A stretch of 64,000 nt of DNA from contig NZ_JAOEAL010000001.1 of NCBI RefSeq assembly GCF_029835735.1, positions 620,001 to 684,000 on the forward strand, written 5' to 3'. How positions within the stretch are numbered: the first letter of the stretch is position 1; the number at the start of each line of letters is the position of its first letter. Position numbers and translations under genes: made by a program. The stretch comes from Shewanella sp. GD04112 (GTDB taxonomy: Bacteria > Pseudomonadota > Gammaproteobacteria > Enterobacterales > Shewanellaceae). Of the stretch, positions 52,777 to 62,250 are shown one piece after another. The notes beneath the pieces were generated by a model, which was given only the letters and a program-made list of their open reading frames with translations, searched no databases and was not told the DNA's origin.

Positions 52777-53499
52777 TTATTCGAAGTAGCCGCAATAATC
52801 CGTATTGGTGGGTTGTAACAGCGCCTGCATGGCACGGTCGGGGTAATTGCTAAAGATACCATCGACCCCTATCTGCTTAAGGGCATGGATATCATCACAA
52901 TGATCGACAGTGTAAACATACACCTTAGCGCCCCTCTGGTGGGCGTCATCCACTAGGGCCTTGCTGATAAAACTCACGTCTAAATGCAGGGAGTAGGCTG
53001 CCAACTCGCTCACCACCGCCGCACCATCGAGGGGAATACTGGCAAGTAAGGGCGCCACTAATACCTGTGGCAACGCCTGTTTGACGTGCTGTAAATAGGG
53101 ATGATTAAAGGATGAGATCAGCAATTGCTCCGCGCTGAATCCCAGCTCGGCAATCGCCTTAGGATAAAGCTCGAGTAGCGGCGCTACCGTATTCACCCCT
53201 TTAAGTTCGATGTTGATTGTGGCGCGGCCAGCAACCAGTTCGAGCACTTGCCAGAGTGTGGGAATCGGTTCACCTTTGACAGTGATCTTGCCCAAATACT
53301 CTTTGTTGACTAAGTGGATGATACCTTGGCCCGAGCTCTTACTGTCGAGTCTGCGGTCGTGAAATACCACTAACTCCCCTTCGACATTATGCACATCCAG
53401 CTCAATGGCTGTGGCACCTAACTCGATGGCTTTGGCCATGGCGGCTAAGGTATTTTCCGCCACATAACCGCTGGCACCACGGTGAGCAAAAATAAGCAT
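52777..53499 (-). CDS. ugpQ: glycerophosphodiester phosphodiesterase
   Basis: 240-aa cytoplasmic enzyme. FAHRGASGYVAENTL, ELDVHNVEGELVVFHD and INIELKGVN carry the His and Glu/Asp residues of the GDPD TIM barrel. The absence of a signal peptide fits UgpQ rather than periplasmic GlpQ. It releases glycerol-3-phosphate from phospholipid head-group diesters. It lies 15 bp downstream of mscM on the same strand and is probably co-transcribed. Confidence 0.88.
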   Translation of the reverse strand: MLIFAHRGASGYVAENTLAAMAKAIELGATAIELDVHNVEGELVVFHDRRLDSKSSGQGIIHLVNKEYLGKITVKGEPIPTLWQVLELVAGRATINIELKGVNTVAPLLELYPKAIAELGFSAEQLLISSFNHPYLQHVKQALPQVLVAPLLASIPLDGAAVVSELAAYSLHLDVSFISKALVDDAHQRGAKVYVYTVDHCDDIHALKQIGVDGIFSNYPDRAMQALLQPTNTDYCGYFE

Positions 53500-53514
53500 C
53501 TGATTTTCGTCCTA

Positions 53515-56500
53515 TTAACTGCGGATAATGCCGACCTGATCGCGATTCTGGCCATTTTTAAGATGGATTTCCATTTGCGGATAGGCGAGTTCTAAGTTGT
53601 TTTCTTTAAGCTTACGGGTGATGCGTTTATGCAGATCGTGGCGTAGCGGCCAACGGGCCGACATCTCTTTTGCATAGGCACGAACTTCGTAATCTTGGGT
53701 ATGTTTGCCAAAGCCTGCAAACCAGACTTCTGGCTCTGGATTCGGTAGCGCATCTTCGCATTCCTGCACCGCTTGATACAGGGTGGCCTCGACTTTGGCC
53801 GGATCGGAGTCGCGGGCAACCGACACATGCACTATCACCCGCGTGATGGGGTCTGATAGTGACCAGTTAATCAATTGCTCGGTAATAAAGGCCTTGTTAG
53901 GAATGATAATTTCCTTTCTGTCCCAGTCGATAATGGTGGTGGCGCGGATCTGGATTTTACTCACAGTCCCCGTCAGATCGCGGATCGTCACCGTATCGCC
54001 AATCCGCACTGGTTTTTCGAATAGGATAATCAGGCCCGAAATAAAGTTGGCAAAAATCTCCTGCAAACCAAAACCTAGACCCAGTGACAAGGCGGCAATC
54101 AACCACTGCAGTTTTGACCATTCCATCCCGAGATTCGAAAAACCAATCAGCAGGCCTAAAAACACCACTAAATAACGGCTTACCGTGGTGATGGCAAAGC
54201 CTGTACCGGGTGTCAGGTCGAGCCGTTGTAGGATCATCAGCTCGAGCAGACCGGGTAAATTGGTCGCAATCATCAGTGAGAAGCCAACGATGACTAAGCC
54301 CAATAACAGCGATTTCATTGTGATGGGCAGCTGCTGCTCGACACCGTTGACGCTGGTATTTGTCGTCCAGAGGGTGATGCCATCCAAGAAGGAAAATAGC
54401 GCCGTATGAGTTTGCGTCCACAGGCCAATCAAGCTTGCTAAAAACGCCAATAGCAATAGGGAGCGCACTAACCCGAGTGACTGACTCGAAATGGTTTCGA
54501 GGTCGACGACGGGCTCTTCGTAGGTATCTAGACCATCGCTAGAAACATGGTGAGTCTCGCCCTTTTCCCGCTGTGCTAACCGTTCGGCCCGTTTGGCCTT
54601 GGCGCGATCGAAGGCAATACGGCGGCGCTCGATCAACATCCAACGCTTAATTAATTGATAAAGCAGTAAGAAACTTAATCCCAATACGATGGACAGCTGT
54701 AACTGCAACAGCATTTGGAAGGCGGTGAAATAGTAGCCCCTGAAGGCGAGTCCGGCACTGAGCAGAGGCACAGAGATCAATAGCGCCCAGAGCATTTTTT
54801 GCAGCAGTCGTTTGTTTTTGCCATCCTTTTGAGTGTCGCTATTTTGGCGGCTTAGCACCAAGATATCCTTGTATAACAAGAATAAAACTACGCAAAAACA
54901 GATAAATGCACCGCGGCCAATGCTATTGCGGATTAGAGATGCGTCGAGGACTTCGGTAAAGCCCATAATGCCGAGCAGGGGGCTGGCGACAAACACAAAG
55001 TGTTTGAGTCTGAGCTGGCCTGCTTGGATAAGTTTCGAGGGGCGTTTGAAATGGCCAACCAAGACCCCTTTGTCGAGGGCGAGGATAAATATCAAACGAT
55101 ACAAGAGGTAAACCAATCCTATCGCTAAAATCCCCATGCCGACGGCTTGCACAAAGTTACGTTCGGATTGATAGAAAATCCATCCCGCCGCCACTATGGG
55201 TAGCGGTTTGATCAGGGCATAACCAAGGCTCAGGACTAAGGATTTAAAGGTGTAGATAAATTTATCCTGCGTTACATTACCCACGTAGGTGACATAGTGG
55301 GTGAGTAAGCGTTTGAACTTAGGACGGATTAAATCTTGGATGACCAAGCAAAGCACTAACAGAATGATCCACCAAGACCAATAGTCATTTTGCTCCTGCC
55401 AGGCTTTGCCTAATTGTCCCCACTGCGCCTCTTGGATGAGCCACAGGGCGCTGCGCTGCACATCGGTGAGCCAGAGTTTGTTCATGCTCGCGGCGTTGGG
55501 TACCCAAAACAAGTGCTCGTTGAGGGTGTTTTTTAAGGTCAGGTGTTGCTGGCTAAGTTGCTGATAATTGACTTTGAGTTTGCCAAGCTCACTTAAATAT
55601 TGGTCATAACTCTGCATCAGCTGCGTCAGCAGCGCTTGTTGTGAGCGCAGTAGCTTAATTTGTCCCTCGTTGTAGAGGTTGGTTTGCTCTAGCTCTTGTT
55701 CGTTGAGTGCCTGTTGTTGCTCGAGGTGATACCTATCGAGGCGAGCATCGGCGATTAGAGTTTGCAGCTTCTCATGGTTTGGCGGCTTAGGCAGAGATTG
55801 CAACATCTGCAAAAAACGCTCGCCAAAGGCGGAATTCATTTTGACCCAAGTGATTTGCTCTTGGATATTCGCTAGCTGTTTGGCTTGGGATTGATATTGC
55901 AGTTCGGCCTGCTCTTGCTGTTCAACCACATTGTTGATTTGCAAGGTTAAGGTTTGGAGTTTTTGGCCGTAGATCTGGTTTGTGTCGGCAATATTGCGGG
56001 TCACAGGATCCACGACCTTGGCGGTATCCACTAAATTCTTCGCCAGGGTTGCATCGGTTTGTTGTTGACGCTGTTTATTCATCGCCTTATTGATGGTTTC
56101 AATAAAGGCTTCCTGTTGGCTCAATTGCTGGCGAACCAACTGTAACTGCAACTGAGTGAGTTCGATACGCTTTTGGCTGCTGGCCAGCTCGGCCTCGTTA
56201 GTGGCGAGGCTTTGCTCGAAGAAAATCCGCTGTGTTTGCTGTAACTCGCCCGTTGGCGTATCCAGTGGGGCCAAGTCGGTTTTCTTATTTTGCAGCACAT
56301 TCTGTCTTGCGTTGGCGATGACGGAGGGCAGCTGATTGTGGCGTTGCAACAGTTCGCTGACTTGATTGCCTAGAGCCGTTTCGCTCTCTTTTAATTCCGA
56401 CAGTCGTAAATAAGCCATCGAGGCTTGCTGGTTGAGATCTGTGGCTTTATCGAGTTTTAAGGGCTTAGCGGCTTCTTTTAAGCCGTGGTCGATGACCTTT

Positions 56501-56718
56501 TTGTTTTCTTCAAAATCGAGCTGAGCCTGCTGAAAACTGCTGGCATTCGCTGCCAATCTATCAATGTTGTTTTTAAGCTCAACAATTTGATCGTCAATGC
56601 TAATATTTTGTTGCTGATTTTGGTTGTTTAGGCCAAGGCGCTTATCCAATTGCAGTGGCGAATTGGCATGGAGAGAAAAAGAGAAAAAAGCAATAACGAA
56701 CAATAAAATACGTGGCAT
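53515..56718 (-). CDS. mscM: large MscS-family channel MscM (YjeP)
   Basis: 1067 aa. A signal peptide (to about HA-NS), a periplasmic region of about 430 residues rich in Gln and coiled-coil helices, then about eleven membrane helices and a C-terminal MscS domain (LGLGFGLQEIFANFISGLIILF, EKPVRIGDTVTI, IIPNKAFITEQLINW). It opens under hypo-osmotic shock. Its position next to psd and rsgA matches E. coli yjeP-psd-rsgA, which supports MscM rather than MscK. The ATG at 56718 starts the signal peptide; no clear ribosome site is seen. Confidence 0.85.
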   Translation of the reverse strand: MPRILLFVIAFFSFSLHANSPLQLDKRLGLNNQNQQQNISIDDQIVELKNNIDRLAANASSFQQAQLDFEENKKVIDHGLKEAAKPLKLDKATDLNQQASMAYLRLSELKESETALGNQVSELLQRHNQLPSVIANARQNVLQNKKTDLAPLDTPTGELQQTQRIFFEQSLATNEAELASSQKRIELTQLQLQLVRQQLSQQEAFIETINKAMNKQRQQQTDATLAKNLVDTAKVVDPVTRNIADTNQIYGQKLQTLTLQINNVVEQQEQAELQYQSQAKQLANIQEQITWVKMNSAFGERFLQMLQSLPKPPNHEKLQTLIADARLDRYHLEQQQALNEQELEQTNLYNEGQIKLLRSQQALLTQLMQSYDQYLSELGKLKVNYQQLSQQHLTLKNTLNEHLFWVPNAASMNKLWLTDVQRSALWLIQEAQWGQLGKAWQEQNDYWSWWIILLVLCLVIQDLIRPKFKRLLTHYVTYVGNVTQDKFIYTFKSLVLSLGYALIKPLPIVAAGWIFYQSERNFVQAVGMGILAIGLVYLLYRLIFILALDKGVLVGHFKRPSKLIQAGQLRLKHFVFVASPLLGIMGFTEVLDASLIRNSIGRGAFICFCVVLFLLYKDILVLSRQNSDTQKDGKNKRLLQKMLWALLISVPLLSAGLAFRGYYFTAFQMLLQLQLSIVLGLSFLLLYQLIKRWMLIERRRIAFDRAKAKRAERLAQREKGETHHVSSDGLDTYEEPVVDLETISSQSLGLVRSLLLLAFLASLIGLWTQTHTALFSFLDGITLWTTNTSVNGVEQQLPITMKSLLLGLVIVGFSLMIATNLPGLLELMILQRLDLTPGTGFAITTVSRYLVVFLGLLIGFSNLGMEWSKLQWLIAALSLGLGFGLQEIFANFISGLIILFEKPVRIGDTVTIRDLTGTVSKIQIRATTIIDWDRKEIIIPNKAFITEQLINWSLSDPITRVIVHVSVARDSDPAKVEATLYQAVQECEDALPNPEPEVWFAGFGKHTQDYEVRAYAKEMSARWPLRHDLHKRITRKLKENNLELAYPQMEIHLKNGQNRDQVGIIRS

Positions 56719-56786
56719 ATAAGCAAAAGCAATTAGGGGCGAAAGACGCACTCATCTTAGCCAACTTAGGCCAAGATTGGTATGTT

Positions 56787-57671
56787 TCAGACGTTCTTTT
56801 TTCGCCGTTGTGACTGGTGGGATTGATGGGTTTCGAAGATGGCGGTGGCAACTATGATGGTTCCACCTATCAGGGTATTGAGATTCAGTGCTTCGCCTAA
56901 GATCACTAATGCCAACATGGCCCCGTAGAAGGGTTGTAGGCAGGAGACTAACCCGACGGTTTTAGCGCTTAATTGGCGTAATGCCGAGGTAAAGAGTGCA
57001 TGGGGCGCCGCGGTAAATACCACTCCGAGCAGCACAATCAAGCCCCAAGTCTCGAGGGAGATAGTCTGTAACTCGGTTTGATGCCAAGGCATAAGAAACA
57101 CCGCCGCCACTAAGGTCTGATAAAACATGGCATGGGGGCCGCTATATTGGGAAAAATAGCGTTTTTGCAGTAAGTTACGGGCGGTAAATAACATCGCCGA
57201 TACAATCCCGACCGCAATCCCTAAGGTTGTATCGTTGCCAAGATTGGCTTCGGGTATCAATAGCACTACGCCTATCAGCACTAAAACACCGCTGATAATA
57301 TCCATCAGCTTGATTTTATTGCCAGTTAATAACGGCTCGGCAATAACTGTCATTACTGGATAGGTGAAGAAGGCAATCATGCCGATAGCGACCGATGAGA
57401 GTTGCATCGCGGCAAAGTAGGTGACCCAGTGTAAGCTGACTATCACACCTAAGCCGATAGCAACCAGATAATCCTGTTTGCTGGCAAGGCTTAAGTATTT
57501 ACCACGGAATTTGATGAGTAATGCCAAGACCAAGGCCGCAACCACACACCGTAAGAAGGTGATATCGAGTGCGCTTAAGGGGATTAATTTTGAAAACAAA
57601 GCTGTGCCGCCAAACATCAGCACAGCTAAATGTAATTCGATTAATCCCGAAGGTTTACTGGTCTGGCTCAA
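56787..57671 (-). CDS. EamA/DMT-family transporter
   Basis: 294 aa with ten predicted membrane helices in two EamA repeats (for example VLMFGGTALFSKLIPL and ALVILGEALNLNTLIGGTIIV). It is a drug/metabolite exporter type; the substrate is unknown. It appears to start at TTG 57671, 14 nt after the psd stop, so it is probably translated as part of the psd-mscM transcript. E. coli has no gene in this position, so it is an insertion into a conserved block. Confidence 0.8.
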   Translation of the reverse strand: MSQTSKPSGLIELHLAVLMFGGTALFSKLIPLSALDITFLRCVVAALVLALLIKFRGKYLSLASKQDYLVAIGLGVIVSLHWVTYFAAMQLSSVAIGMIAFFTYPVMTVIAEPLLTGNKIKLMDIISGVLVLIGVVLLIPEANLGNDTTLGIAVGIVSAMLFTARNLLQKRYFSQYSGPHAMFYQTLVAAVFLMPWHQTELQTISLETWGLIVLLGVVFTAAPHALFTSALRQLSAKTVGLVSCLQPFYGAMLALVILGEALNLNTLIGGTIIVATAIFETHQSHQSQRRKKNV

Positions 57672-57685
57672 TTGGGTCGCCGTAG

Positions 57686-58564
57686 TTAGTCGGCTGACGC
57701 CTGATTTTTGAGATTAGCAAAGGCTTGACCCATACGCGTTACTGCTTCGGGCTCAACGCCTTCGGCGAAGGTGTCGATAGCATCTTTAGCAAACAGCATG
57801 ACGACGGTACTGCCAAGCTTGAAGCGGCCCATTTCTTCGCCTTTATCTAAGGTAATGGCGTCTGGACCTACTGTTGGGTATTCCCATGTGAACACTTGCT
57901 TACCCGTTGGCGGTGTAATAGTGCCTGCCCACACGGTTTCGATACTGGCCACAATGGTCGCACCTACTAATACCATAGCTAGCGGGCCAAGCTCGGTTTC
58001 AAAAATTGCCACAACACGTTCGTTGCGAGCAAACAGGCCTGGTACATGGCGCGCCGTTAAGGGGTTAACGGAAAACAACTCGCCCGGTACATAGGTCATC
58101 TTCGACAGTGTGCCCTTTATCGGCATGTGGATGCGGTGATAATCCTTGGGAGCCAGATAAATTGTCGCAAAATCCCCGCCTTCGAAGCGTTTGGCATCTT
58201 CGGCTTGGTCGCCAAGCAAAGTGAGTGAAGAATAGTGATGGCCTTTAGCTTGGAAAATACGGCCATCCTTGATGGGGCCGAGTTGGCTGACGGCGCCATC
58301 AACGGGATGCACCATGATATTGGCCGCAGTATTAATTGGGCGAATACCAGGCTTTAGTGCGCGGGTAAAAAAGTCGTTGAAGCTTTTATAGGCTTCGGGT
58401 TCGCTCTGAGCCGCTTCGCTCATATCGATTTTATATTGCTTGATAAACCATTTAATCGCGGTAGTCGTTAATGCGCCAGCTTCGGAAGCGGCAAGTTTAC
58501 CGACTAAGCGAGATAACAGGTGCTTTGGCAGCATGTACTGCAGCGCAATTTTAACTTTATCCAA
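57686..58564 (-). CDS. psd: phosphatidylserine decarboxylase proenzyme
   Basis: 292 aa, the normal length. Self-cleavage occurs in FKLGSTVVML at G-S, forming the pyruvoyl group on the alpha chain. Family residues around HPVDGAVSQLG and IYLAPKDYHRIHMP are present. It makes phosphatidylethanolamine at the inner membrane. It lies in the block rsgA-psd-mscM. Confidence 0.95.
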   Translation of the reverse strand: MDKVKIALQYMLPKHLLSRLVGKLAASEAGALTTTAIKWFIKQYKIDMSEAAQSEPEAYKSFNDFFTRALKPGIRPINTAANIMVHPVDGAVSQLGPIKDGRIFQAKGHHYSSLTLLGDQAEDAKRFEGGDFATIYLAPKDYHRIHMPIKGTLSKMTYVPGELFSVNPLTARHVPGLFARNERVVAIFETELGPLAMVLVGATIVASIETVWAGTITPPTGKQVFTWEYPTVGPDAITLDKGEEMGRFKLGSTVVMLFAKDAIDTFAEGVEPEAVTRMGQAFANLKNQASAD

Positions 58565-58644
58565 TTTATGTTCCTTTCCTTTATGTTGCTCAACTTAGGT
58601 TGAGACTTGTTTTACGTTAATTTTATGCGAGGCGATGGCGTTAG

Positions 58645-59709
58645 TTATTCATCGCTTTGGGCGCGGAAATGCCGTGCGTGGCGCTGCTCATCAAGGCTTG
58701 CGATAATACGATGGTAGTTATTAAAGCGATCTTCGCTAATTTTACCCGCATCGACAGCGGCTTTTAAGGCGCAGCCTGGGTCATCGCCATGCTTACAATC
58801 GCGGAATTTGCAGCCACCTAAAAAGTCTCTAAATTCGATAAAACACCAACCGACACGTTGGGCGGGTAAGTGCCAGAGGGCAAATTCGCGCACACCGGGG
58901 GAATCAATTAAATCACCACCGCTGGGTAAATGCAGCAACTTAGCCGTGGTGGTCGTGTGTTGTCCCAGCCCAGAGTTGTCGGAGACATCGCCCACCAATA
59001 ACTCGGCTTCGGGCAGTAAGGCATTGACCAGTGAAGATTTACCTACACCGGACTGGCCTGCAAATACGCTCACCTTATCTTTCAGCAGGGCTTTAATGGT
59101 ATCTAACCCCTCGCCTAATTTACTGCTGACCTTATATACGGGATAACCGATATCTTCGTAACGTTTTAAGGCGGCTTCGATGGTGGGGGCTTCTTCTGGC
59201 GTTAGCAGATCAATTTTATTCAAAATGATGATCGGCGGAATATCCGTGTCTTCGGCTGCCACTAAGTAGCGGTCGATAATCTGGGTGGTAAAGCTAGGCA
59301 GCACGGACGACACAATCAAAATTTGGTCGATATTCGAGGCGATAATTTTCACGCCATCGTATAAGTCGGGACGCGAGAGGGAAGAGCGTCTTGGGTGTAC
59401 CGCTTCTACAATTCCGGCAATGCCACTGTTGGCTTGGGTTTCAATGGCGAGGCGTACAATCACTTTATCGCCGGTGACTAAGCTTTTAATGGTGCGGCGA
59501 ATATTGCAGCGCACGATTTGGCCATCTTCGGTTTCAATATCGGCATGTTGGCCAAAGCGGGAGATCACGGTTCCGCTCTGTTCTGGGCCGAGTGAGCTAT
59601 CCTGTAACTCAGGCGCATTTTTATCACCATTGTCACGATTGAGACGTTTCTCGTGATTGGCGCGCATACGGCGTAATTGGCCTTGGCTTAGGGGTTTCTT
59701 TTTACTCAC
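58645..59709 (-). CDS. rsgA: ribosome small-subunit biogenesis GTPase RsgA
   Basis: 354 aa. N-terminal OB fold, then a circularly permuted GTPase: G4 IILNKIDLL, G1 GQSGVGKSSLVNALL, G3 LIDSPGVREF, and a zinc-binding knuckle with Cys residues around FRDCKHGDDPGCAL. It acts in late 30S maturation. It is divergent from orn (112 bp between starts), as in E. coli. Confidence 0.95.
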   Translation of the reverse strand: MSKKKPLSQGQLRRMRANHEKRLNRDNGDKNAPELQDSSLGPEQSGTVISRFGQHADIETEDGQIVRCNIRRTIKSLVTGDKVIVRLAIETQANSGIAGIVEAVHPRRSSLSRPDLYDGVKIIASNIDQILIVSSVLPSFTTQIIDRYLVAAEDTDIPPIIILNKIDLLTPEEAPTIEAALKRYEDIGYPVYKVSSKLGEGLDTIKALLKDKVSVFAGQSGVGKSSLVNALLPEAELLVGDVSDNSGLGQHTTTTAKLLHLPSGGDLIDSPGVREFALWHLPAQRVGWCFIEFRDFLGGCKFRDCKHGDDPGCALKAAVDAGKISEDRFNNYHRIIASLDEQRHARHFRAQSDE

Positions 59710-59821
59710 TGATTTGTCTTCGTCAATTAGATGATTTTTTGTGTCTGAAAAAAGCAGTATGATACACGCTCTTGAATAAAAAAGCCTGAATTTAGGCTAA
59801 CTGACATGATAAGGCTGAATT

Positions 59822-60367
59822 ATGGCGGCGGACGCGAATAATCTCATTTGGATCGATCTCGAAATGACAGGGTTAGAACCCGATGTCGATAGAGTCATTG
59901 AAATTGCTACCTTAGTAACAGACCAAGAACTCAATATTATCGGTCAGGGGCCTGTAATTGCTATTCATCAATCGGATGATGTGCTGGCGGCCATGGATGA
60001 TTGGAACCAAAAACACCACGGTGAATCGGGTCTGATCGATAGAGTGCGTGCCAGCCAAGTGAACGAAGCACAGGCCGTTGCGCAAACCATCGCATTTTTA
60101 GAGCAATATGTACCTAAGGGCGCCTCACCTATGTGTGGTAACAGCGTGGGCCAGGACCGTCGTTTCTTAAATCGTTATATGCGCGAACTGGAGGACTACT
60201 TCCATTATCGCAATCTCGACGTTAGCACGGTAAAAGAGTTAGTGAAGCGTTGGAGCCCTGAAACCATGGCGGGTTTCAAAAAGCAAAATACCCACCAAGC
60301 GCTGCAAGATATCCAAGAGTCGATCGCGGAATTACAGTATTACCGCAGCAAAGTATTTAAAATTTGA
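59822..60367 (+). CDS. orn: oligoribonuclease
   Basis: 181 aa. DEDDh exonuclease: WIDLEMTGL, the middle Asp in GQDRRFLNRY, and the C-terminal HQALQDIQES, with a normal length. It degrades 2-5-nt RNAs, including pGpG from c-di-GMP turnover, which matters for this c-di-GMP-rich genome. It is followed by the tRNA-Gly array. Confidence 0.95.
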   Translation: MAADANNLIWIDLEMTGLEPDVDRVIEIATLVTDQELNIIGQGPVIAIHQSDDVLAAMDDWNQKHHGESGLIDRVRASQVNEAQAVAQTIAFLEQYVPKGASPMCGNSVGQDRRFLNRYMRELEDYFHYRNLDVSTVKELVKRWSPETMAGFKKQNTHQALQDIQESIAELQYYRSKVFKI

Positions 60368-60397
60368 CCGATCAGCAGATAAATCTGCAAGAAGGGG

Positions 60398-60425
60398 TTG
60401 CAGCCGCATAAATTTTTCATATAAT
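60398..60425 (+). promoter_or_regulatory. promoter of the tRNA-Gly array
   Basis: TTGCAG and TATAAT are separated by 16 bp and followed by a GC-rich stretch (GCGGC), typical of a stable-RNA promoter. It lies about 60 bp before the first tRNA. Confidence 0.6.
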
Positions 60426-60484
60426 GCGGCCTCAACTTTTTGATGCGGACACGAAGCGCTGCTCATATAAGTGATTTAGTGATT

Positions 60485-60560
60485 GCGACATTAGCTCAGT
60501 TGGTAGAGCGATACCTTGCCAAGGTATAGGTCATCGGTTCGAACCCGATATGTCGCTCCA
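60485..60560 (+). tRNA. tRNA-Gly(GCC), copy 1
   Basis: 76 nt, encoded CCA. Acceptor stem GCGACAT / ATGTCGC, anticodon loop CTTGCCAAG with anticodon GCC, and T-loop GGTTCGAACCC. All four arms pair. Confidence 0.95.
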
Positions 60561-60593
60561 AATTTCAGACGGTTACAGTCTTAAAATGTAAAT

Positions 60594-60669
60594 GCGACAT
60601 TAGCTCAGTTGGTAGAGCGATACCTTGCCAAGGTATAGGTCATCGGTTCGAACCCGATATGTCGCTCCA
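60594..60669 (+). tRNA. tRNA-Gly(GCC), copy 2
   Basis: Identical to copy 1 over 76 nt, with encoded CCA. The 3' flank (AATAAAAATTTAGTG...) differs from that of copy 1 but recurs after copy 3. Confidence 0.95.
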
Positions 60670-60713
60670 AATAAAAATTTAGTGATTCACCAAGTCATTA
60701 AATACAGAATTAT

Positions 60714-60785
60714 GCGACATTAGCTCAGTTGATAAAGGTTGATAGACGATACCTTTGTGAATGTTGAAAGCGGATGTAACAGCGA
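60714..60785 (+). pseudogene. decayed tRNA-Gly copy (a)
   Basis: The first 18 nt are identical to the intact copies, then the D-arm is broken by an insertion around GATAAAGGTTGATAG and the anticodon and T arms are lost. It cannot fold as a tRNA. The 3' end of the remnant is approximate. Confidence 0.75.
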
Positions 60786-60792
60786 TAATTAT

Positions 60793-60868
60793 GCGACATT
60801 AGCTCAGTTGGTAGAGCGATACCTTGCCAAGGTATAGGTCATCGGTTCGAACCCGATATGTCGCTCCA
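60793..60868 (+). tRNA. tRNA-Gly(GCC), copy 3
   Basis: Identical to copies 1 and 2, with encoded CCA. Confidence 0.95.
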
Positions 60869-60912
60869 AATAAAAATTTAGTGATTCACCAAGTCATTAA
60901 ATACAAAATTAT

Positions 60913-60988
60913 GCGACATTAGCTCAGTTGGTAGAGCGATACCTTGCCAAGGTATAGGTCATCGGTTCGAACCCGATATGTCGCTCCA
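60913..60988 (+). tRNA. tRNA-Gly(GCC), copy 4
   Basis: Identical to the other intact copies, with encoded CCA. It is followed by new flanking sequence. Confidence 0.95.
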
Positions 60989-61023
60989 ATTTTCTGAATC
61001 TCCCCATAATCAAGTTCTCAATT

Positions 61024-61110
61024 AGCATTAGCTCAGTTGTGGTTTTAATATTGCGATACCTTTCTTTTTCAAGGTATAGGTCATCGGTTCGAACCCGATA
61101 TGTTGCTCCA
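61024..61110 (+). pseudogene. decayed tRNA-Gly copy (b)
   Basis: The 3' half is almost intact, with one acceptor change (TGTTGCTCCA). The 5' acceptor strand is missing, the D arm is expanded, and the anticodon loop has an insertion around TTTCTTTTTC in place of TTGCC. It cannot carry the GCC anticodon. Confidence 0.75.
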
Positions 61111-61550
61111 ATTTTTCTCGTAAGTCTCCCCATAAAATCTTCTCCATTTCAAACTGATATATCACAACTTACGTAGCGCTATTTTGCTCTTCTGTCTGCT
61201 TCGCATGTCTGTTCCGTTCTTGGTTGTTCCAAGCGCTTTTTTAGCACTTTCATCGCTGTAATCTATTAATCTTAGTTTGCACGGTTATTTTTAATGCTAA
61301 TGCGGTTAAGTATGGGCACACTTTGCCTGCTCTGCGGCTGTTGTCGCTGATGTTTTCTATTTTGTAAAAAATAAAACAGCAAGGTTAATGCGTGATCTGC
61401 GCCTTGTTTCTTCAAGATTTCCTAAATTAGATGGCGTTGCGAAAGTTAAATTATGACCTTGTTCAAATATTCGCAACGCTTTTACTTACATAATGAATCC
61501 AGACAAAGTTAATAGCGCCAAGTAGTTGGCTTAACACTGGAGTGCATTAT
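61111..61550. other. intergenic region, 440 bp
   Basis: AT-rich spacer after the tRNA array. It holds a 10-bp perfect inverted repeat (61434-61443 and 61470-61479). I see no gene in it; queG, which lies in this position in E. coli, is absent. Confidence 0.5.
61434..61479. repeat. 10-bp perfect inverted repeat before the 151-aa gene
   Basis: GCGTTGCGAA and TTCGCAACGC are separated by 26 nt, 72 bp before the ATG at 61551. It could be a regulator site or a hairpin in the leader. Confidence 0.55.
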
Positions 61551-62006
61551 ATGCGTATTCAACAATTGCGTGATTTACTTGAGTATGTGGCGAACTGCCG
61601 CTTAGATATGGCGCAACTCTATGGCCGACTGAACAATCAGGCCGATTCTGCCCGCGTGAAGATGATGCTGGAATATTTTGAGTCTCATCAAAAACATGTG
61701 GCTGAAAAATTGCGCGATTATATGGATGAGGCGCCGGTTAGAGTATTAGATACTTGGTATAAAGACTTTGTATTTGAAGATTTTACCAAGCGCTGCCAAG
61801 ACACTATGTTGCCCGCCAATATGACTGAAGATGATGTTCTGAATCTGCACCTCGATTTAGAAAATCGACTAATTGGCTTATTGGAAAAAACCGTTAACTC
61901 AACGACTGCCGAAGATGCCCGCACCGCACTTGAGGGTCTGATTCGGGTAGAGAAAACTCAGCAGCAACGTCTAGTGCATAGCACTATTCGGATGGATGAT
62001 ATCTAA
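61551..62006 (+). CDS. small helical protein, ferritin-like in pattern
   Basis: 151 aa, soluble, almost all helical. Spaced Glu and His residues (EYFESHQKHVAEKLRDY; DLENRLIGLLEKTV) give an ExxxxH-like pattern as in four-helix ferritin-like proteins, but no clear metal-binding set can be shown. It sits between the tRNA-Gly array and nnr, where E. coli has queG. The function is unknown. The ATG at 61551 is chosen over the GTG at 61542, which is too close to the TGGAG site. Confidence 0.6.
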   Translation: MRIQQLRDLLEYVANCRLDMAQLYGRLNNQADSARVKMMLEYFESHQKHVAEKLRDYMDEAPVRVLDTWYKDFVFEDFTKRCQDTMLPANMTEDDVLNLHLDLENRLIGLLEKTVNSTTAEDARTALEGLIRVEKTQQQRLVHSTIRMDDI

Positions 62007-62250
62007 TCCGATGCCGAATGACCTTTCAAAGCCAGCGCAATGCTGGCTTTGTTGTCTTTACCGGATGAGTCTTTTTCACTTTGGACGCTTTTTGCATGGC
62101 AACTGATTTACGTCATAATTTTTTGGGGCGGTTTTTGCTACTTTCTTGATCTCATTGGTTGATTTGACCTAGTAATGCTTGGTTCTCACCAATAACAGGG
62201 TGTGTTAGGTGAGCAGTCCTTTTGATTATTTGTCGCGCAGGAGATTCTCT

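Noticed and set aside
53957..54421. 154-codon open frame inside mscM on the same strand
   Set aside because: It is out of frame inside a strongly conserved MscS region and has no independent support.
60485..60988. Evenly spaced identical repeats, CRISPR-like at first sight
   Set aside because: The repeats are tRNA-Gly genes of 76 nt with encoded CCA; the spacers are duplicates, not unique.
60924..61133. 69-codon open frame on the minus strand across tRNA copy 4
   Set aside because: It is a read-through of tRNA sequence; such frames are a known annotation artefact.
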